Part shown: positions 1 through 8,179 of the stretch, one piece after another
Layout of the letters: the number at the start of each line of letters is the position of its first letter
How positions within the stretch are numbered: the stretch's first letter is position 1
NCBI GenBank assembly: GCA_947378465.1
Contig: CANCJZ010000004.1
Span: 1 to 37,865, forward strand
Source of the DNA: Flavobacteriaceae bacterium
GTDB taxonomy: Bacteria > Bacteroidota > Bacteroidia > Flavobacteriales > Flavobacteriaceae
DNA: 37,865 bases
Direction of reading: 5' to 3'
The notes under the pieces: model-generated
What the model saw: the letters and a program-made list of their open reading frames with translations, nothing else
Database searches by the model: none
Told to the model about the DNA's origin: nothing
Translations under genes and position numbers: made by a program

Positions 1-588
1 AACAGCAATTCCATTGGTAATCCAAAAGCTTTTGCTTGTTTTTCTGGAAATGACTTCTATTGAAAACAGTATTCCCGCTATAGGGCTTCCAAACAAAGCG
101 GTGATTCCTGCCGAAACTCCTGCACAAATCAATTCTTCTTTGTATTTTCTATAGAAATTGGCTTTTTGTTGCATTACAGATCCTATTGTAGCGGAGGCCA
201 CTACGGTTGAAACTTCTATTCCTGTGGAACCTCCAAAGATTACCGTAAAGAATCCGTTGATAAAATGGGAAGGAATTTTGTAAAGCGGTAAGTTTTTTGA
301 CGAATGTGCTGTCACTTCCAATATTTCTTTAATGCCTTTGTTTTCTTTATTTTTAAAAAGAGATACTCGCAATAGGTATATCAAACTTAATCCAATAAAA
401 GGAAATAAAAAATAATACAAATGAAATCCAATGGCTTCTTTATACAATACCGCTTCATAATATTCGGTTATTCGCTTTAATGAAATTGCTAAAAAAGAGG
501 CTAGTAGTCCAATTATTATCGATACTACCATTAATTTTCGAAAGGCAATATAAGGATAGTACTTTTTAATATTTACAAAACTTAGCAT
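1..588 (-). CDS. ClC-family chloride channel/transporter (partial, N-terminal 196 residues)
   Basis: The reading frame is open from an ATG at 588 down to base 1, so the C-terminal half lies outside the window. Hydrophobic segments are seen at about residues 17-37, 57-75 and 107-119. The segment GGSTGIE (residues 119-125) sits where ClC proteins carry the GxxGxE anion-pathway motif with the gating glutamate, here E125. The segment at residues 156-178 (AGVSAGI...SPIAGILFSIE) matches the conserved ClC stretch with an Ala/Gly-rich turn followed by a helix ending in Glu. Together these identify an inner-membrane ClC protein exchanging or conducting chloride. Channel and antiporter cannot be told apart from this fragment. 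It is divergent from the lipoprotein gene at 728. Confidence 0.85.
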   Translation of the reverse strand, partial: MLSFVNIKKYYPYIAFRKLMVVSIIIGLLASFLAISLKRITEYYEAVLYKEAIGFHLYYFLFPFIGLSLIYLLRVSLFKNKENKGIKEILEVTAHSSKNLPLYKIPSHFINGFFTVIFGGSTGIEVSTVVASATIGSVMQQKANFYRKYKEELICAGVSAGITALFGSPIAGILFSIEVISRKTSKSFWITNGIAV

Positions 589-727
589 AGGGGAGTGGAT
601 TGGTTAAACAAAAATAACGAATGCGATTCCGTATTGACCAGGTTGAGTAAGAATTTAATATTTATTTGTGAGAATTGGAATTTCGTTTATGAGCACAACA
701 TTTTAAAACTTCTTTCGTTTATTTTAA

Positions 728-1147
728 ATGAAAACAATTAAATACTTCCTAATATTTGGTTTTACTGTACTGATTGCTTCTTGTAAAAGTCACGAATGTT
801 ATAATAACAATATCATTTTTGCTAAATATGGTCCTCAATCCAAAAAGTATAAAGATGAATTAGCCACTGAAATCAAACTCCTGAAAGCAGAAGAACTTTC
901 GTATTATTTATTAGGCTATAAAAAAAGCAATGATAAAGAATATATTCAAATCTCAGTTCAAGCGCCTAACCTATGTGCTAAGAGTAACCTGATAGTAGAA
1001 CAATGGGATGATGTATTAGAAGGAATTAAACAAAATAAAGGACAAGGTTATATTGGAGCAGAATTGGTTGGTTTAAAATTTGAATTCATAGAAACCCCTG
1101 ACGGGGTTCAATTGAAATATAAAAGTGTAGAAAGTATTGTTGATTGA
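728..1147 (+). CDS. Small lipoprotein of unknown function
   Basis: A 139-residue protein. It starts with two lysines, a hydrophobic stretch and a lipobox (LIASC, Cys19), so it should be an SPII-processed lipoprotein in the cell envelope. The mature part is charged and Lys/Glu-rich with two more Cys (residue 24 and near residue 83) and no motif I recognise. It stands alone, divergent from the ClC gene and convergent with the TlpA-like gene. A hairpin at 1193-1226 separates it from the latter. Function is unknown. The gene call rests on the clear signal and a full-length frame. Confidence 0.75.
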   Translation: MKTIKYFLIFGFTVLIASCKSHECYNNNIIFAKYGPQSKKYKDELATEIKLLKAEELSYYLLGYKKSNDKEYIQISVQAPNLCAKSNLIVEQWDDVLEGIKQNKGQGYIGAELVGLKFEFIETPDGVQLKYKSVESIVD

Positions 1148-1192
1148 ATTTAAGGCAAAAGGATAGATATTGTGAAATAATGATGAACAAAA

Positions 1193-1226
1193 AAACCTGA
1201 CAAGTATTAAAATACTCGTCAGGTTT
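1193..1226 (-). terminator. Rho-independent terminator of the TlpA-like gene
   Basis: The arms are 1193-1201 (aaacctgac) and 1218-1226 (gtcaggttt). After one mismatch the stem continues as agtatt/aatact around a 2-nt loop. On the minus strand the stem runs into a T tract (7 T), the expected layout for ending transcription of the gene at 1294-2448. On the plus strand the T tract is weaker, so it may act in both directions for the convergent lipoprotein gene. Confidence 0.75.
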
Positions 1227-1293
1227 GTAGTTTTATAAAACAGTAAAGATTAAGTAAAGATACAATCTTGCTCTTTCCTCTTTCTTCTAAAAT

Positions 1294-2448
1294 CTATTTT
1301 AAAAGTTCCGCAATTTTAGCTTTTAATTCGTCGCCTCTTAAATCTTTAGCAACAATTTTACCAGTAGCATCTAATAAGAAGGTGGTTGGAACTTGTTCCA
1401 CACCGTATTGTTTTGCAATAGGCTCATTCCACTCTTGTAAGTGAGAAATTTGAGTCCAAGTGATATTGTCTTTTGCAATCGCTTCTTTCCATTTGTTCAT
1501 GTCTTTGTCCAAAGATACTCCTACAATATTCAAACCTTTAGCGTGAAATTCTTTATAGATAGCAACAACGTTTGGATTTTCTTTACGACATGGTCCACAC
1601 CAAGAAGCCCAAAAATCAATTACAGTAACTTTACCCATTGCTTGTTTTAATGACATATCAATTCCTTGTGGAGTTTTAGCACTAAAATCAGGAGCTACTT
1701 GACCTACTGTTGGAGGGGTTGTTGCTTTAGGAGCTTTTAATAATTTTTCCATTTGCCCGATTTGTTCTTTAATTTTTTTACCCATTTTAGAGTTTTTTAA
1801 AGATTCTTCAAGACTGTTGTACGTTTTCTTTGTTTTTTCAAGATTGAAATCTGGTGAACGGAATGATTCTCCTAAGATTAATAATGAAATAAATGCTTTT
1901 GGATGATTATCCGCATATTTTTCAAAGTAATCTTTCATTTCTTTTTGAAAAACATTGTTTTCTTTCATTAATTTGTTGATAGTAACGGTGTCTTTCTTTT
2001 GTTGAGCATCGTTATACACTTGCATATTCTTTTGTTGGAAAGCCATCATTTTCTTTTGAATTCCCATTGTTGTTTTTCTGAAATGTTGGAACTCATCATT
2101 GTTATAAGTACCCGAAATTTTAGAATTTGAGATAGTATCTTTATTTACTTCTACTTTAATTTCATCATTTTCTACAATTACTGGGAAACCACCATTGTAA
2201 TCCGGTAATAAAATACTGTAAATTGCAGGCTCTTCAATTTTACCTTTGAATTCAAATTTTCCGTCTTTAACTTTAACTGTATCAAGAGCAATTACTCCCA
2301 TACCGTTATCATTTTGTTTTTGAAGAATAACATTTTTACCGTTTTCAATCCCTTTTGCAGTACCAGTAATAAGGAATTCTCCTTTTTTAACTTTGCTACA
2401 AGAAGCCAAAACGATTAATAATGATGCTAATACTACTATTTTTTTCAT
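1294..2448 (-). CDS. TlpA-like thiol-disulfide oxidoreductase lipoprotein (DUF4369-like N-terminus)
   Basis: A 384-residue protein. It begins with an SPII signal and lipobox (VLASC, Cys17), so it is likely anchored in the envelope. Residues about 25-120 look like the DUF4369 beta-rich region common in Bacteroidota TlpA proteins. A Lys/Gln-rich helical linker follows (about 125-235). Residues about 248-384 form an AhpC-TSA/thioredoxin domain with WASWCGPC (active-site Cys284 and Cys287) and the cis-Pro segment VPTTF. The family reduces or isomerises disulfides of exported proteins. It is a single gene with a promoter box at 2472-2479 and a terminator at 1193-1226. The specific partner cannot be told. 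Confidence 0.92.
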   Translation of the reverse strand: MKKIVVLASLLIVLASCSKVKKGEFLITGTAKGIENGKNVILQKQNDNGMGVIALDTVKVKDGKFEFKGKIEEPAIYSILLPDYNGGFPVIVENDEIKVEVNKDTISNSKISGTYNNDEFQHFRKTTMGIQKKMMAFQQKNMQVYNDAQQKKDTVTINKLMKENNVFQKEMKDYFEKYADNHPKAFISLLILGESFRSPDFNLEKTKKTYNSLEESLKNSKMGKKIKEQIGQMEKLLKAPKATTPPTVGQVAPDFSAKTPQGIDMSLKQAMGKVTVIDFWASWCGPCRKENPNVVAIYKEFHAKGLNIVGVSLDKDMNKWKEAIAKDNITWTQISHLQEWNEPIAKQYGVEQVPTTFLLDATGKIVAKDLRGDELKAKIAELLK

Positions 2449-2471
2449 TGTTGATTAATTAAAATTTTGCG

Positions 2472-2479
2472 CAAAAGTA
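2472..2479 (-). promoter_or_regulatory. Candidate Bacteroidota -7 box for the TlpA-like gene
   Basis: On the minus strand the site reads TACTTTTG, matching the TAnnTTTG box of Bacteroidota sigma-A promoters, 23 bases before the ATG at 2448. No clear -33 TTG is present, so this is a motif match only. Confidence 0.45.
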
Positions 2480-2540
2480 TTAAAAATACTTTTCTTAACC
2501 TCATTTTTATGATATGTTTATTATTTAGTGCTAAGATAAT

Positions 2541-2580
2541 AGAAGAAAGAGGAAAGAAGAAAGATGTTGTGGGAAGAGGA
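2541..2580 (+). repeat. Purine-rich intergenic repeat
   Basis: Starts agaagaaagaggaaagaaga and continues to gttgtgggaagagga. Related tracts sit at 1266-1290 (minus), 2764-2780 (plus), 2921-2953 (minus) and 12206-12233 (plus). The last one shares the pattern agaggcaagaagcaagatat followed by gcggga. Two of the copies begin within about 20 bases of a stop codon (TlpA gene, purB). Function unknown. Confidence 0.6.
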
Positions 2581-2607
2581 TGGAGTATAGAATATAGAGA
2601 ATAGAAT

Positions 2608-2723
2608 ATTGAACTTCCCTGATTAGTGTTGACCGATTTCTAATAGTTTTTTTTTATATCTTTTCCAACCCTCGCAGGGTTTAAACCCTGCGAGGGTTCG
2701 AGAGGTGAATATTTATCGTGATT
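2608..2723 (+). repeat. Dispersed intergenic element, copy A, with perfect 32-bp palindrome
   Basis: This segment recurs in inverted orientation at 12305-12410. Shared blocks in order include attgaactt, cctgatta, tgttgaccgatttctaat, a run of T, the palindromic core, ggttcgaga, and gtgaatattta. The core at 2667-2698 is a perfect 32-bp palindrome built from aaccctcgcagggttt and its complement. Copy A has about 9 extra bases after the T run compared with copy B. It contains no coding sequence. A REP/MITE-like non-autonomous element is the best explanation. Confidence 0.8.
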
Positions 2724-2835
2724 ATAGCTCTTGATATATGTCTACCGTAATATTATAGATGTTAGAGGAAAGAAGAAAGCAGTAAAGCTTCAACTGGTAA
2801 AAACATTTGTATCATAATAATAATAATACCTATTC

Positions 2836-2904
2836 AAAAAAACAACTCCAATATTGATTCAATACAAATGGTACAAAACCAAACTATTAAATCAATATTG
2901 GAGT
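2836..2904 (-). terminator. Long-stem terminator downstream of purB
   Basis: A perfect 15-bp inverted repeat, actccaatattgatt at 2845-2859 and its complement at 2890-2904, encloses a 30-nt loop. On the minus strand the stem is followed two bases later by seven T (2836-2842), as in a rho-independent terminator. It lies 45 bases after the purB stop. The loop is unusually large for a simple terminator. Confidence 0.6.
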
Positions 2905-2948
2905 AGTCTAAACGCAATATCTTTCTTCTTTCTTCTTGCCTCTTTCTT

Positions 2949-4292
2949 CTAAACTCCTAAATAATTGCTAGGAGTAATTACTAGTAATTCATTTTTGATT
3001 GTGTCAGAAACGTCTAATGTATTGATGAAATCGTGAATCGATTCTTGATTGATAACGGTGTTTGTTCGAGTCAAACCTTTTAGCGCTTCATAAGGATTAG
3101 GGTAGCCTTCACGACGAAGGATAGTTTGAATTGCTTCCGCAACTACGGCCCAATTGTTATTCAAGTCTTCGGCAAACTTTGGTTCGTTCAATAACAATTT
3201 GTTCAAACCTTTTAACGTAGATTCAAATCCAATAAGTGTGTGTCCCATTGGAACACCAATATTTCTTAATACGGTACTATCGGTTAAATCACGTTGTAAT
3301 CGTGATAAAGGTAATTTAGCTGCAAGGTGTTCAAAGATGGCGTTGGCAATCCCTAAGTTACCTTCTGAGTTTTCGAAATCAATAGGATTGACTTTATGAG
3401 GCATAGCAGAGGATCCAATTTCACCTGCTTTGATTTTTTGTTTAAAATACTCCATTGATACGTAAGTCCAAATGTCCCTATCCAAATCAATGATGATAGT
3501 ATTGATTCGCTTTAAGGCATCAAAGAAAGCCGCAAAATGATCGTAATGCTCAATTTGTGTTGTTGGAAAGGAATGATGTAATCCAAGAGTATCTTCCACA
3601 AAGCTACTTCCAAATTGTTTCCAATCGATTGAAGGATAAGCAACGTGATGGGCATTGTAATTTCCAGTTGCTCCACCAAATTTAGCGGCAAATGGAATGT
3701 TGAATAACAAACGCATTTGTTCTTCTAAACGCTCCACAAATACCAAGATCTCTTTTCCTAAACGTGTAGGAGAGGCCGGTTGTCCGTGAGTTCGGGCTAA
3801 CATTGGAACATCTTTCCATTCCACAGCCATCGTTTTGAGTTTTTGAATTAATGCTATTAGCGAAGGCATATAGGTTTGCTCAAAAGCTTCTTTGGTTGAA
3901 AGTGGTATAGCCGTATTGTTGATGTCTTGTGAAGTCAAACCAAAATGGATAAACTCTTTGTAGGCTATCAAACCTAATTCTTCAAATTTATTTTTGATAA
4001 AATATTCTACTGCCTTTACATCATGATTGGTCGTTTTTTCAGTTTCTTTAATCCATAGAGCATCTTCAGTAGAGAAGTTGACATAGATGGCGCGTAAAGC
4101 TTCAAACTGATCAGAAGAAATTCCACTAAGCTGTGGCAATGGTACTTCACATAAAGCTATGAAGTATTCAATTTCAACCAAAACTCGGTATTTGATTAAA
4201 GCTTCTTCGGAAAAGAAGGCGGAAAGAGCAGCGGTTTTACTACGGTATCTTCCGTCAATAGGAGAAATAGCATTTAATTCGGTTAGTTGCAT
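2949..4292 (-). CDS. purB: Adenylosuccinate lyase
   Basis: A 447-residue protein when started at the ATG at 4292 (MQLTELNAISPIDGRY, the family's usual beginning). The frame stays open another 30 codons upstream, but that extension is not family-like and would cover the promoter. The enzyme cleaves SAICAR and adenylosuccinate, releasing fumarate, in de novo purine and AMP synthesis. Visible signatures: GLTSQDINNTA (about 118-128), RTHGQPASPT with the conserved His169, and the fumarate-lyase signature GSSAMPHKVNP (about 293-303) in the flexible catalytic loop. Length fits the short bacterial PurB class. It is a cytoplasmic, single-gene unit with a -7 box at 4315-4322 and a terminator at 2836-2904. 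Confidence 0.97.
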   Translation of the reverse strand: MQLTELNAISPIDGRYRSKTAALSAFFSEEALIKYRVLVEIEYFIALCEVPLPQLSGISSDQFEALRAIYVNFSTEDALWIKETEKTTNHDVKAVEYFIKNKFEELGLIAYKEFIHFGLTSQDINNTAIPLSTKEAFEQTYMPSLIALIQKLKTMAVEWKDVPMLARTHGQPASPTRLGKEILVFVERLEEQMRLLFNIPFAAKFGGATGNYNAHHVAYPSIDWKQFGSSFVEDTLGLHHSFPTTQIEHYDHFAAFFDALKRINTIIIDLDRDIWTYVSMEYFKQKIKAGEIGSSAMPHKVNPIDFENSEGNLGIANAIFEHLAAKLPLSRLQRDLTDSTVLRNIGVPMGHTLIGFESTLKGLNKLLLNEPKFAEDLNNNWAVVAEAIQTILRREGYPNPYEALKGLTRTNTVINQESIHDFINTLDVSDTIKNELLVITPSNYLGV

Positions 4293-4314
4293 TTTGTGTG
4301 TTGTTTTAAAAAGG

Positions 4315-4322
4315 CAAAAATA
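4315..4322 (-). promoter_or_regulatory. Candidate -7 box for purB
   Basis: The minus strand reads TATTTTTG (TAnnTTTG) 22 bases before the chosen ATG at 4292. This also argues against the longer upstream start. Direct copies of ttataac/ttataact lie just upstream. No clear -33 box. Confidence 0.45.
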
Positions 4323-4371
4323 GTTATAAGTTATAAGTTGAGCGTGATAAGTGTAAAGTTTTTTATTTTTT

Positions 4372-5064
4372 TTAAAAACCATTTACAAGCAGTTCTTTCA
4401 AATAGGGAACTCCTTCGGTAGCAGTCTTTTCAATAATTTCCACACTATTGTTCACTTCGTACAAAGTGGCTGGCTTAGGATCAATATAAAATACTGGAAT
4501 GCGTTTAGGAGCATAGTGAAGTAATCCTGCTGCGGGATACACTTGCATTGATGTGCCAACAATCACTAAATAATCTGCTTTTTCGGTAATGGCTATGGCA
4601 TCTTCCATAGCGGGGACTTGTTCGCCAAACCATACTATATGAGGACGTAATTGATTTCCTTGCGGATCACAATCACCTTCGAGTAAGTCCTCTTTCCATT
4701 CCATTACTTCAGTAGGATATGGACTATCGCCTCTTACTTTGAGCAATTCACCGTGTAAATGAAGTACATTGGTACTTCCTGCTCTTTCGTGTAAATCATC
4801 CACATTTTGGGTGATGATATGAACCTCATAATGATCTTCCATTTCGGCTAAAGTCAAGTGTCCTTTGTTAGGGACAACGGTATGCAATTGTCTTCGTCGT
4901 TGATTGTAGAAATCCAATACCAATGCTTTGTTTTCCAACCAACCATCATAGGAGGCAACTTTCATCACATCGTGACCTTCCCATGATCCATCAGCATCTC
5001 TAAAGGTTTTGATGCCACTTTCTGCGGATATTCCAGCTCCTGTTAGTACTACTAATTTTTTCAT
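4372..5064 (-). CDS. Sir2-family NAD-dependent protein deacylase (sirtuin)
   Basis: A 230-residue protein started at the ATG at 5064 (MKKLVVLTGAGISAESG). A longer frame to 5145 would overlap the divergent trmH gene and is not family-like. The enzyme uses NAD+ to remove acyl groups from lysines. Motifs: GAGISAESG (9-17) for NAD, TQNVDDLHERAG (85-96), catalytic His104 in LHLHGE, GTSMQVYPAAG near the C-terminus. Tyr53 and Arg56 (YNQR) match the SIRT5/CobB pair that favours succinyl or malonyl groups. The usual four zinc-binding Cys are missing: only one Cys lies in the small-domain region. It is divergent from trmH. Being a sirtuin is near certain, its acyl preference is inferred. Confidence 0.93.
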   Translation of the reverse strand: MKKLVVLTGAGISAESGIKTFRDADGSWEGHDVMKVASYDGWLENKALVLDFYNQRRRQLHTVVPNKGHLTLAEMEDHYEVHIITQNVDDLHERAGSTNVLHLHGELLKVRGDSPYPTEVMEWKEDLLEGDCDPQGNQLRPHIVWFGEQVPAMEDAIAITEKADYLVIVGTSMQVYPAAGLLHYAPKRIPVFYIDPKPATLYEVNNSVEIIEKTATEGVPYLKELLVNGF

Positions 5065-5073
5065 CTTTTCAAT

Positions 5074-5108
5074 TTTGATTTTAAAACTACTCTTTTTTAC
5101 TATTTTTG
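5074..5108 (+). promoter_or_regulatory. Candidate promoter of trmH
   Basis: TTTG at 5074-5077 and TATTTTTG at 5101-5108 are separated by 23 bases, fitting the Bacteroidota -33/-7 layout at the long end of the spacer range. The -7 box lies 25 bases before the trmH ATG. The region also holds the 5' leader of the divergent sirtuin gene. Confidence 0.5.
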
Positions 5109-5133
5109 GCAAATAAAATTTTGCCAACCTATT

Positions 5134-5793
5134 ATGATCGATCACGATTTACTCAATTACTTAGAAGGATTTTTAACGGATAATAGAAAAGAACGATTTT
5201 CAAAAATATTAGACAATAGAACCAAACATTTTACCATAGCTATGGAAGATGTTTTTCAATTGCATAATACCAGTGCCGTAATGCGCAGTTGCGAAGTATT
5301 TGGTATTCAAGAATTGAATGTAGTGGAGCAGAAGTTTGGCAAACGTATTGACACTGAAATCGCAATGGGCGCTCAAAAGTGGGTGGATGTCAATCGATTT
5401 AATTCTATTCAAAGTTGTATTGATTCGATGAAGTCTAAAGGTTATCAAATTATTGCTACCACGCCTCATAATGATTCGTGTATGTTGCACGAATTCGATA
5501 TTACTAAACCCAGTGCCATCTTCTTTGGAACGGAACGCGATGGTTTGTCACAAGAAGTCATCGATCAAGCCGATGGTTATTTGAAAATTCCAATGGTAGG
5601 CTTTACCGAGAGTTTGAATATATCCGTTTCCGCAGCCATCATCATTCAAGACATTACTAATAGATTGCGTCAATCAGAAGTAAATTGGAAATTGACTCCT
5701 GAGGAAGTACTTGAAAAACGTTTGGAATGGGCTCGTAATTCAATCAAAGATATTGTTAGGATTGAAGAACGCTATGCACAACTTAATCCATAA
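5134..5793 (+). CDS. trmH: TrmH-family tRNA (guanosine-2'-O-)-methyltransferase
   Basis: A 219-residue SPOUT methyltransferase, the length of TrmH proteins that methylate the 2'-OH of G18 in tRNA using SAM. The three family motifs are seen: NTSAVMRSCEVFG (about 45-57) with Asn45 and catalytic Arg51, FFGTERDGLS (about 130-139) and IPMVGFTESLNISVSAA (about 152-168), which form the knotted SAM site. The C-terminus is charged and helical (residues about 175-215), as in TrmH. It is convergent with the 796-residue gene and overlaps its end by 11 bases. No terminator fits between them. TrmL or a related SpoU enzyme is less likely on length. Confidence 0.93.
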   Translation: MIDHDLLNYLEGFLTDNRKERFSKILDNRTKHFTIAMEDVFQLHNTSAVMRSCEVFGIQELNVVEQKFGKRIDTEIAMGAQKWVDVNRFNSIQSCIDSMKSKGYQIIATTPHNDSCMLHEFDITKPSAIFFGTERDGLSQEVIDQADGYLKIPMVGFTESLNISVSAAIIIQDITNRLRQSEVNWKLTPEEVLEKRLEWARNSIKDIVRIEERYAQLNP

Positions 5794-8173
5794 GTTTTTC
5801 TAATGAATTCGGATATTTTTGGAGTATTGCTTTAAATACCAAATTCATATTTTCTTCTTTGAAATACGCCTTTTTAAAGAAATTCTTTAATCGGTAATAT
5901 TTCCCTAAATAGCCCATTGAAGAGGGAAAACTCTGCTCTTCATATCGCTTTAATAGTGCTAAACCTTCACCCTTGATTTTGCGATCCTCATTTTCAAGCT
6001 TTAAAATACTTAAATACAAATAGCTCATTTCATAGTCAGGAACTTCTTTATTGATAATGAGCAAACTTTCTATGCAATCTTGCTCGTCAAATTCGGTGTA
6101 TAATTCTTTCAAACAATTTATAGAAAAATCATCATTAAATTGTTGTTCGCGGCTACTGTTTTTTAATAAAAACAAGACTAAATCTACAGCAGTATTCTTT
6201 TCCTTTAAAAAATAAGCCAAAGGCAGTAATTTCTTCAAATCATTATAATACTTTTTCTCCTTCAAAAGGGTTATTGAAGTTTTTAATCGATTGCTTATTT
6301 GTGTAGAATCAGCCATAGCTAGTAAGCTAATATCTATTTTGTCATAACTGTTTGGAGTAGATATCGCCTCCAAATATGAATCGAGATACGCAATCCCTCC
6401 TTTACTTTTATTGATCGTATAGTTTAAATAAATCAAGTTCTCGTTGCTTGGATTGTTCTTTTTGGCCGCCTCCAAATAGGCAATGGAATTTGTTTTCCCA
6501 TTCTCATTCATCAAACTATAGAAATAATCAAAATAATTATCATATTCCTCCTTATTATAATTTAATAATGCCCCGAAAAAATTAACATCCATATCATATT
6601 CTTTGATGGAAATGGTATTGGAAAAACTTACATAATCTATAATTAGTTTATAATAGGTTTCATAATATTCTTCTTTTCTAACTTCACTAACCTTTTTATT
6701 ATTCATCGCTAACGAGAGGATACTATTGTTGAGTAGGGAAGAAGATCCTGGGTAAATTTGTCTTAACTCATTAGTAAGCTCAATCAACTTAAACATTTCG
6801 GCTTCTGTTCTAAGTACTGCTGTATTAGAAATGTATTTGGAATCGTTTAGATACAACGGATTCTGAGTTAAAAAGGCAATATAGGAACTCGCATCTTTGC
6901 AATTATCTCTAGCAGGAACATCCTGAAAATTTCCAAAACTAGACTTAACACTTTCTTTTATAGACTTACCATAATACACTGAAAAAACCATTATTCCATA
7001 AATGGCCTGCAAATCCTCTACAGATAATCCTTTTATTTTATTGTATTCATTTTTGTATCTTAATGTAAGCTCTGTTTCATTGATTATCTCTTTAAATTGT
7101 GCCTCATTCAATAAACTAGTTATATTAGCTAAAATAGAGGCTTTAGTACCTGTAATAGTATACAATTGTTTAAAGGTTTTTATAAATGGAATAGGCTTTA
7201 ACATTCCTTTCATTAAAACGCCTAAATCAGGTTCTCTGCTTAAAGAATATACTCCTATTAATGCTTTTAGTTTATGCAGATCGTTTGCCTTCTTTTCCTT
7301 TTGAAGCAGCTTTTTTAAAGCACTTTCTAAATCTACAACCGTCATTTTTTTATCACTGTCATTATTATAATGCAACAACAGCTGCAACGCACTTTCGGTA
7401 GATGATTTGTTAGATAATTTATCTTCTTCTTCCGTTATTTCAGCAACAGTACTTTTATAGCTATTCGATTTACTGCTGTTAAGTTTGTTTTTTACATTGG
7501 TTAAATGAAATAATGATTTATTGGAAATATATAGCATAAATAACTCCTTCAACATATCGTCAACCGCTACTTCTTCTTCTGTAGATCTAAAATCAGCTTT
7601 ATTTAAAAAGTCCAGCTTTAGTAATGAAAAATAGATTCTATCTTCCTTATCAATAGTGTTTATCTGTAACAAACTATCAATAGTAGCGATAGAACTCCCT
7701 TTCTTTTCCTTGATTTGATTCCAAATGCTCTTATCTCTATAATTCAAGATTGCTCGTAAACGCAATTTAATAGGTAAATAATTACTTGGATAATGTTCTT
7801 GAAATGCCGCTAATTGTTTTTGATAAGCATTGAAATTTTTAGTATAAAAGCTAATCCATAAACGAACAAAATCTTGTTGTTCTTTGTTTAAATTAGAAGT
7901 TGCTAAATGTTCTTCAACTTGCTTACTCCCAATAGTATTATAATCTAATAATGAACTAATAAGTGCTGACTCAAATTTATGATTATTAAAGTAATCATTT
8001 TTCAATAATTCTTTAGCACTGTTGAAGTTTCCCTTCGGCGAACTCAAGCTAATGGCATAGTTCATTGTATAAGAACTCTTCAAACAATCGATATAATAAT
8101 TATCCCAAAAATTGATTTGGCTATTAGAAACAGTAAAGTGTATTAAAAAGAGTAGGAGTAGTGCTTTCTTCAT
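5783..8173 (-). CDS. Exported protein of unknown function (796 residues)
   Basis: Begins with a signal peptide (MKKALLLLFLIHFTVSNSQ), so it is exported. The rest is rich in Leu, Lys, Tyr and Asn and appears almost wholly alpha-helical. The repeated pattern of Leu/Tyr helices (for example ALQLLLHYNN, ENLIYLNYTINKSKGG) is compatible with degenerate TPR or similar solenoid repeats, but no canonical TPR consensus is visible. It is the last gene of a three-gene minus-strand operon: six bases separate it from the WG-repeat gene. Its 3' end overlaps trmH by 11 bases tail to tail. I do not recognise the family. Confidence 0.8.
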   Translation of the reverse strand: MKKALLLLFLIHFTVSNSQINFWDNYYIDCLKSSYTMNYAISLSSPKGNFNSAKELLKNDYFNNHKFESALISSLLDYNTIGSKQVEEHLATSNLNKEQQDFVRLWISFYTKNFNAYQKQLAAFQEHYPSNYLPIKLRLRAILNYRDKSIWNQIKEKKGSSIATIDSLLQINTIDKEDRIYFSLLKLDFLNKADFRSTEEEVAVDDMLKELFMLYISNKSLFHLTNVKNKLNSSKSNSYKSTVAEITEEEDKLSNKSSTESALQLLLHYNNDSDKKMTVVDLESALKKLLQKEKKANDLHKLKALIGVYSLSREPDLGVLMKGMLKPIPFIKTFKQLYTITGTKASILANITSLLNEAQFKEIINETELTLRYKNEYNKIKGLSVEDLQAIYGIMVFSVYYGKSIKESVKSSFGNFQDVPARDNCKDASSYIAFLTQNPLYLNDSKYISNTAVLRTEAEMFKLIELTNELRQIYPGSSSLLNNSILSLAMNNKKVSEVRKEEYYETYYKLIIDYVSFSNTISIKEYDMDVNFFGALLNYNKEEYDNYFDYFYSLMNENGKTNSIAYLEAAKKNNPSNENLIYLNYTINKSKGGIAYLDSYLEAISTPNSYDKIDISLLAMADSTQISNRLKTSITLLKEKKYYNDLKKLLPLAYFLKEKNTAVDLVLFLLKNSSREQQFNDDFSINCLKELYTEFDEQDCIESLLIINKEVPDYEMSYLYLSILKLENEDRKIKGEGLALLKRYEEQSFPSSMGYLGKYYRLKNFFKKAYFKEENMNLVFKAILQKYPNSLEKLMD

Positions 8174-8179
8174 AAGCCT

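Larger units (their letters stand above)
2449..2948. other. 500-bp gene-free gap rich in dispersed repeats
   Basis: No credible gene is seen. Contents from left to right: the TlpA promoter box (2472-2479), a purine-rich repeat (2541-2580), dispersed element copy A with its 32-bp palindrome (2608-2723), a second short purine tract (2764-2780), the purB terminator hairpin (2836-2904), and a third purine-rich repeat (2921-2953) touching the purB stop codon. The gap separates two minus-strand genes. Confidence 0.8.

Noticed and set aside
2608-2723. Insertion sequence
   Set aside because: No transposase frame and no terminal inverted repeats are present; only a dispersed non-coding element with a central palindrome.
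4293-4382. Upstream extension of purB
   Set aside because: The extra 30 residues are not family-like and would span the -7 box at 4315-4322.
5065-5145. Upstream extension of the sirtuin
   Set aside because: It would overlap the divergent trmH start, and the family begins at MKKLVVLTGAG.
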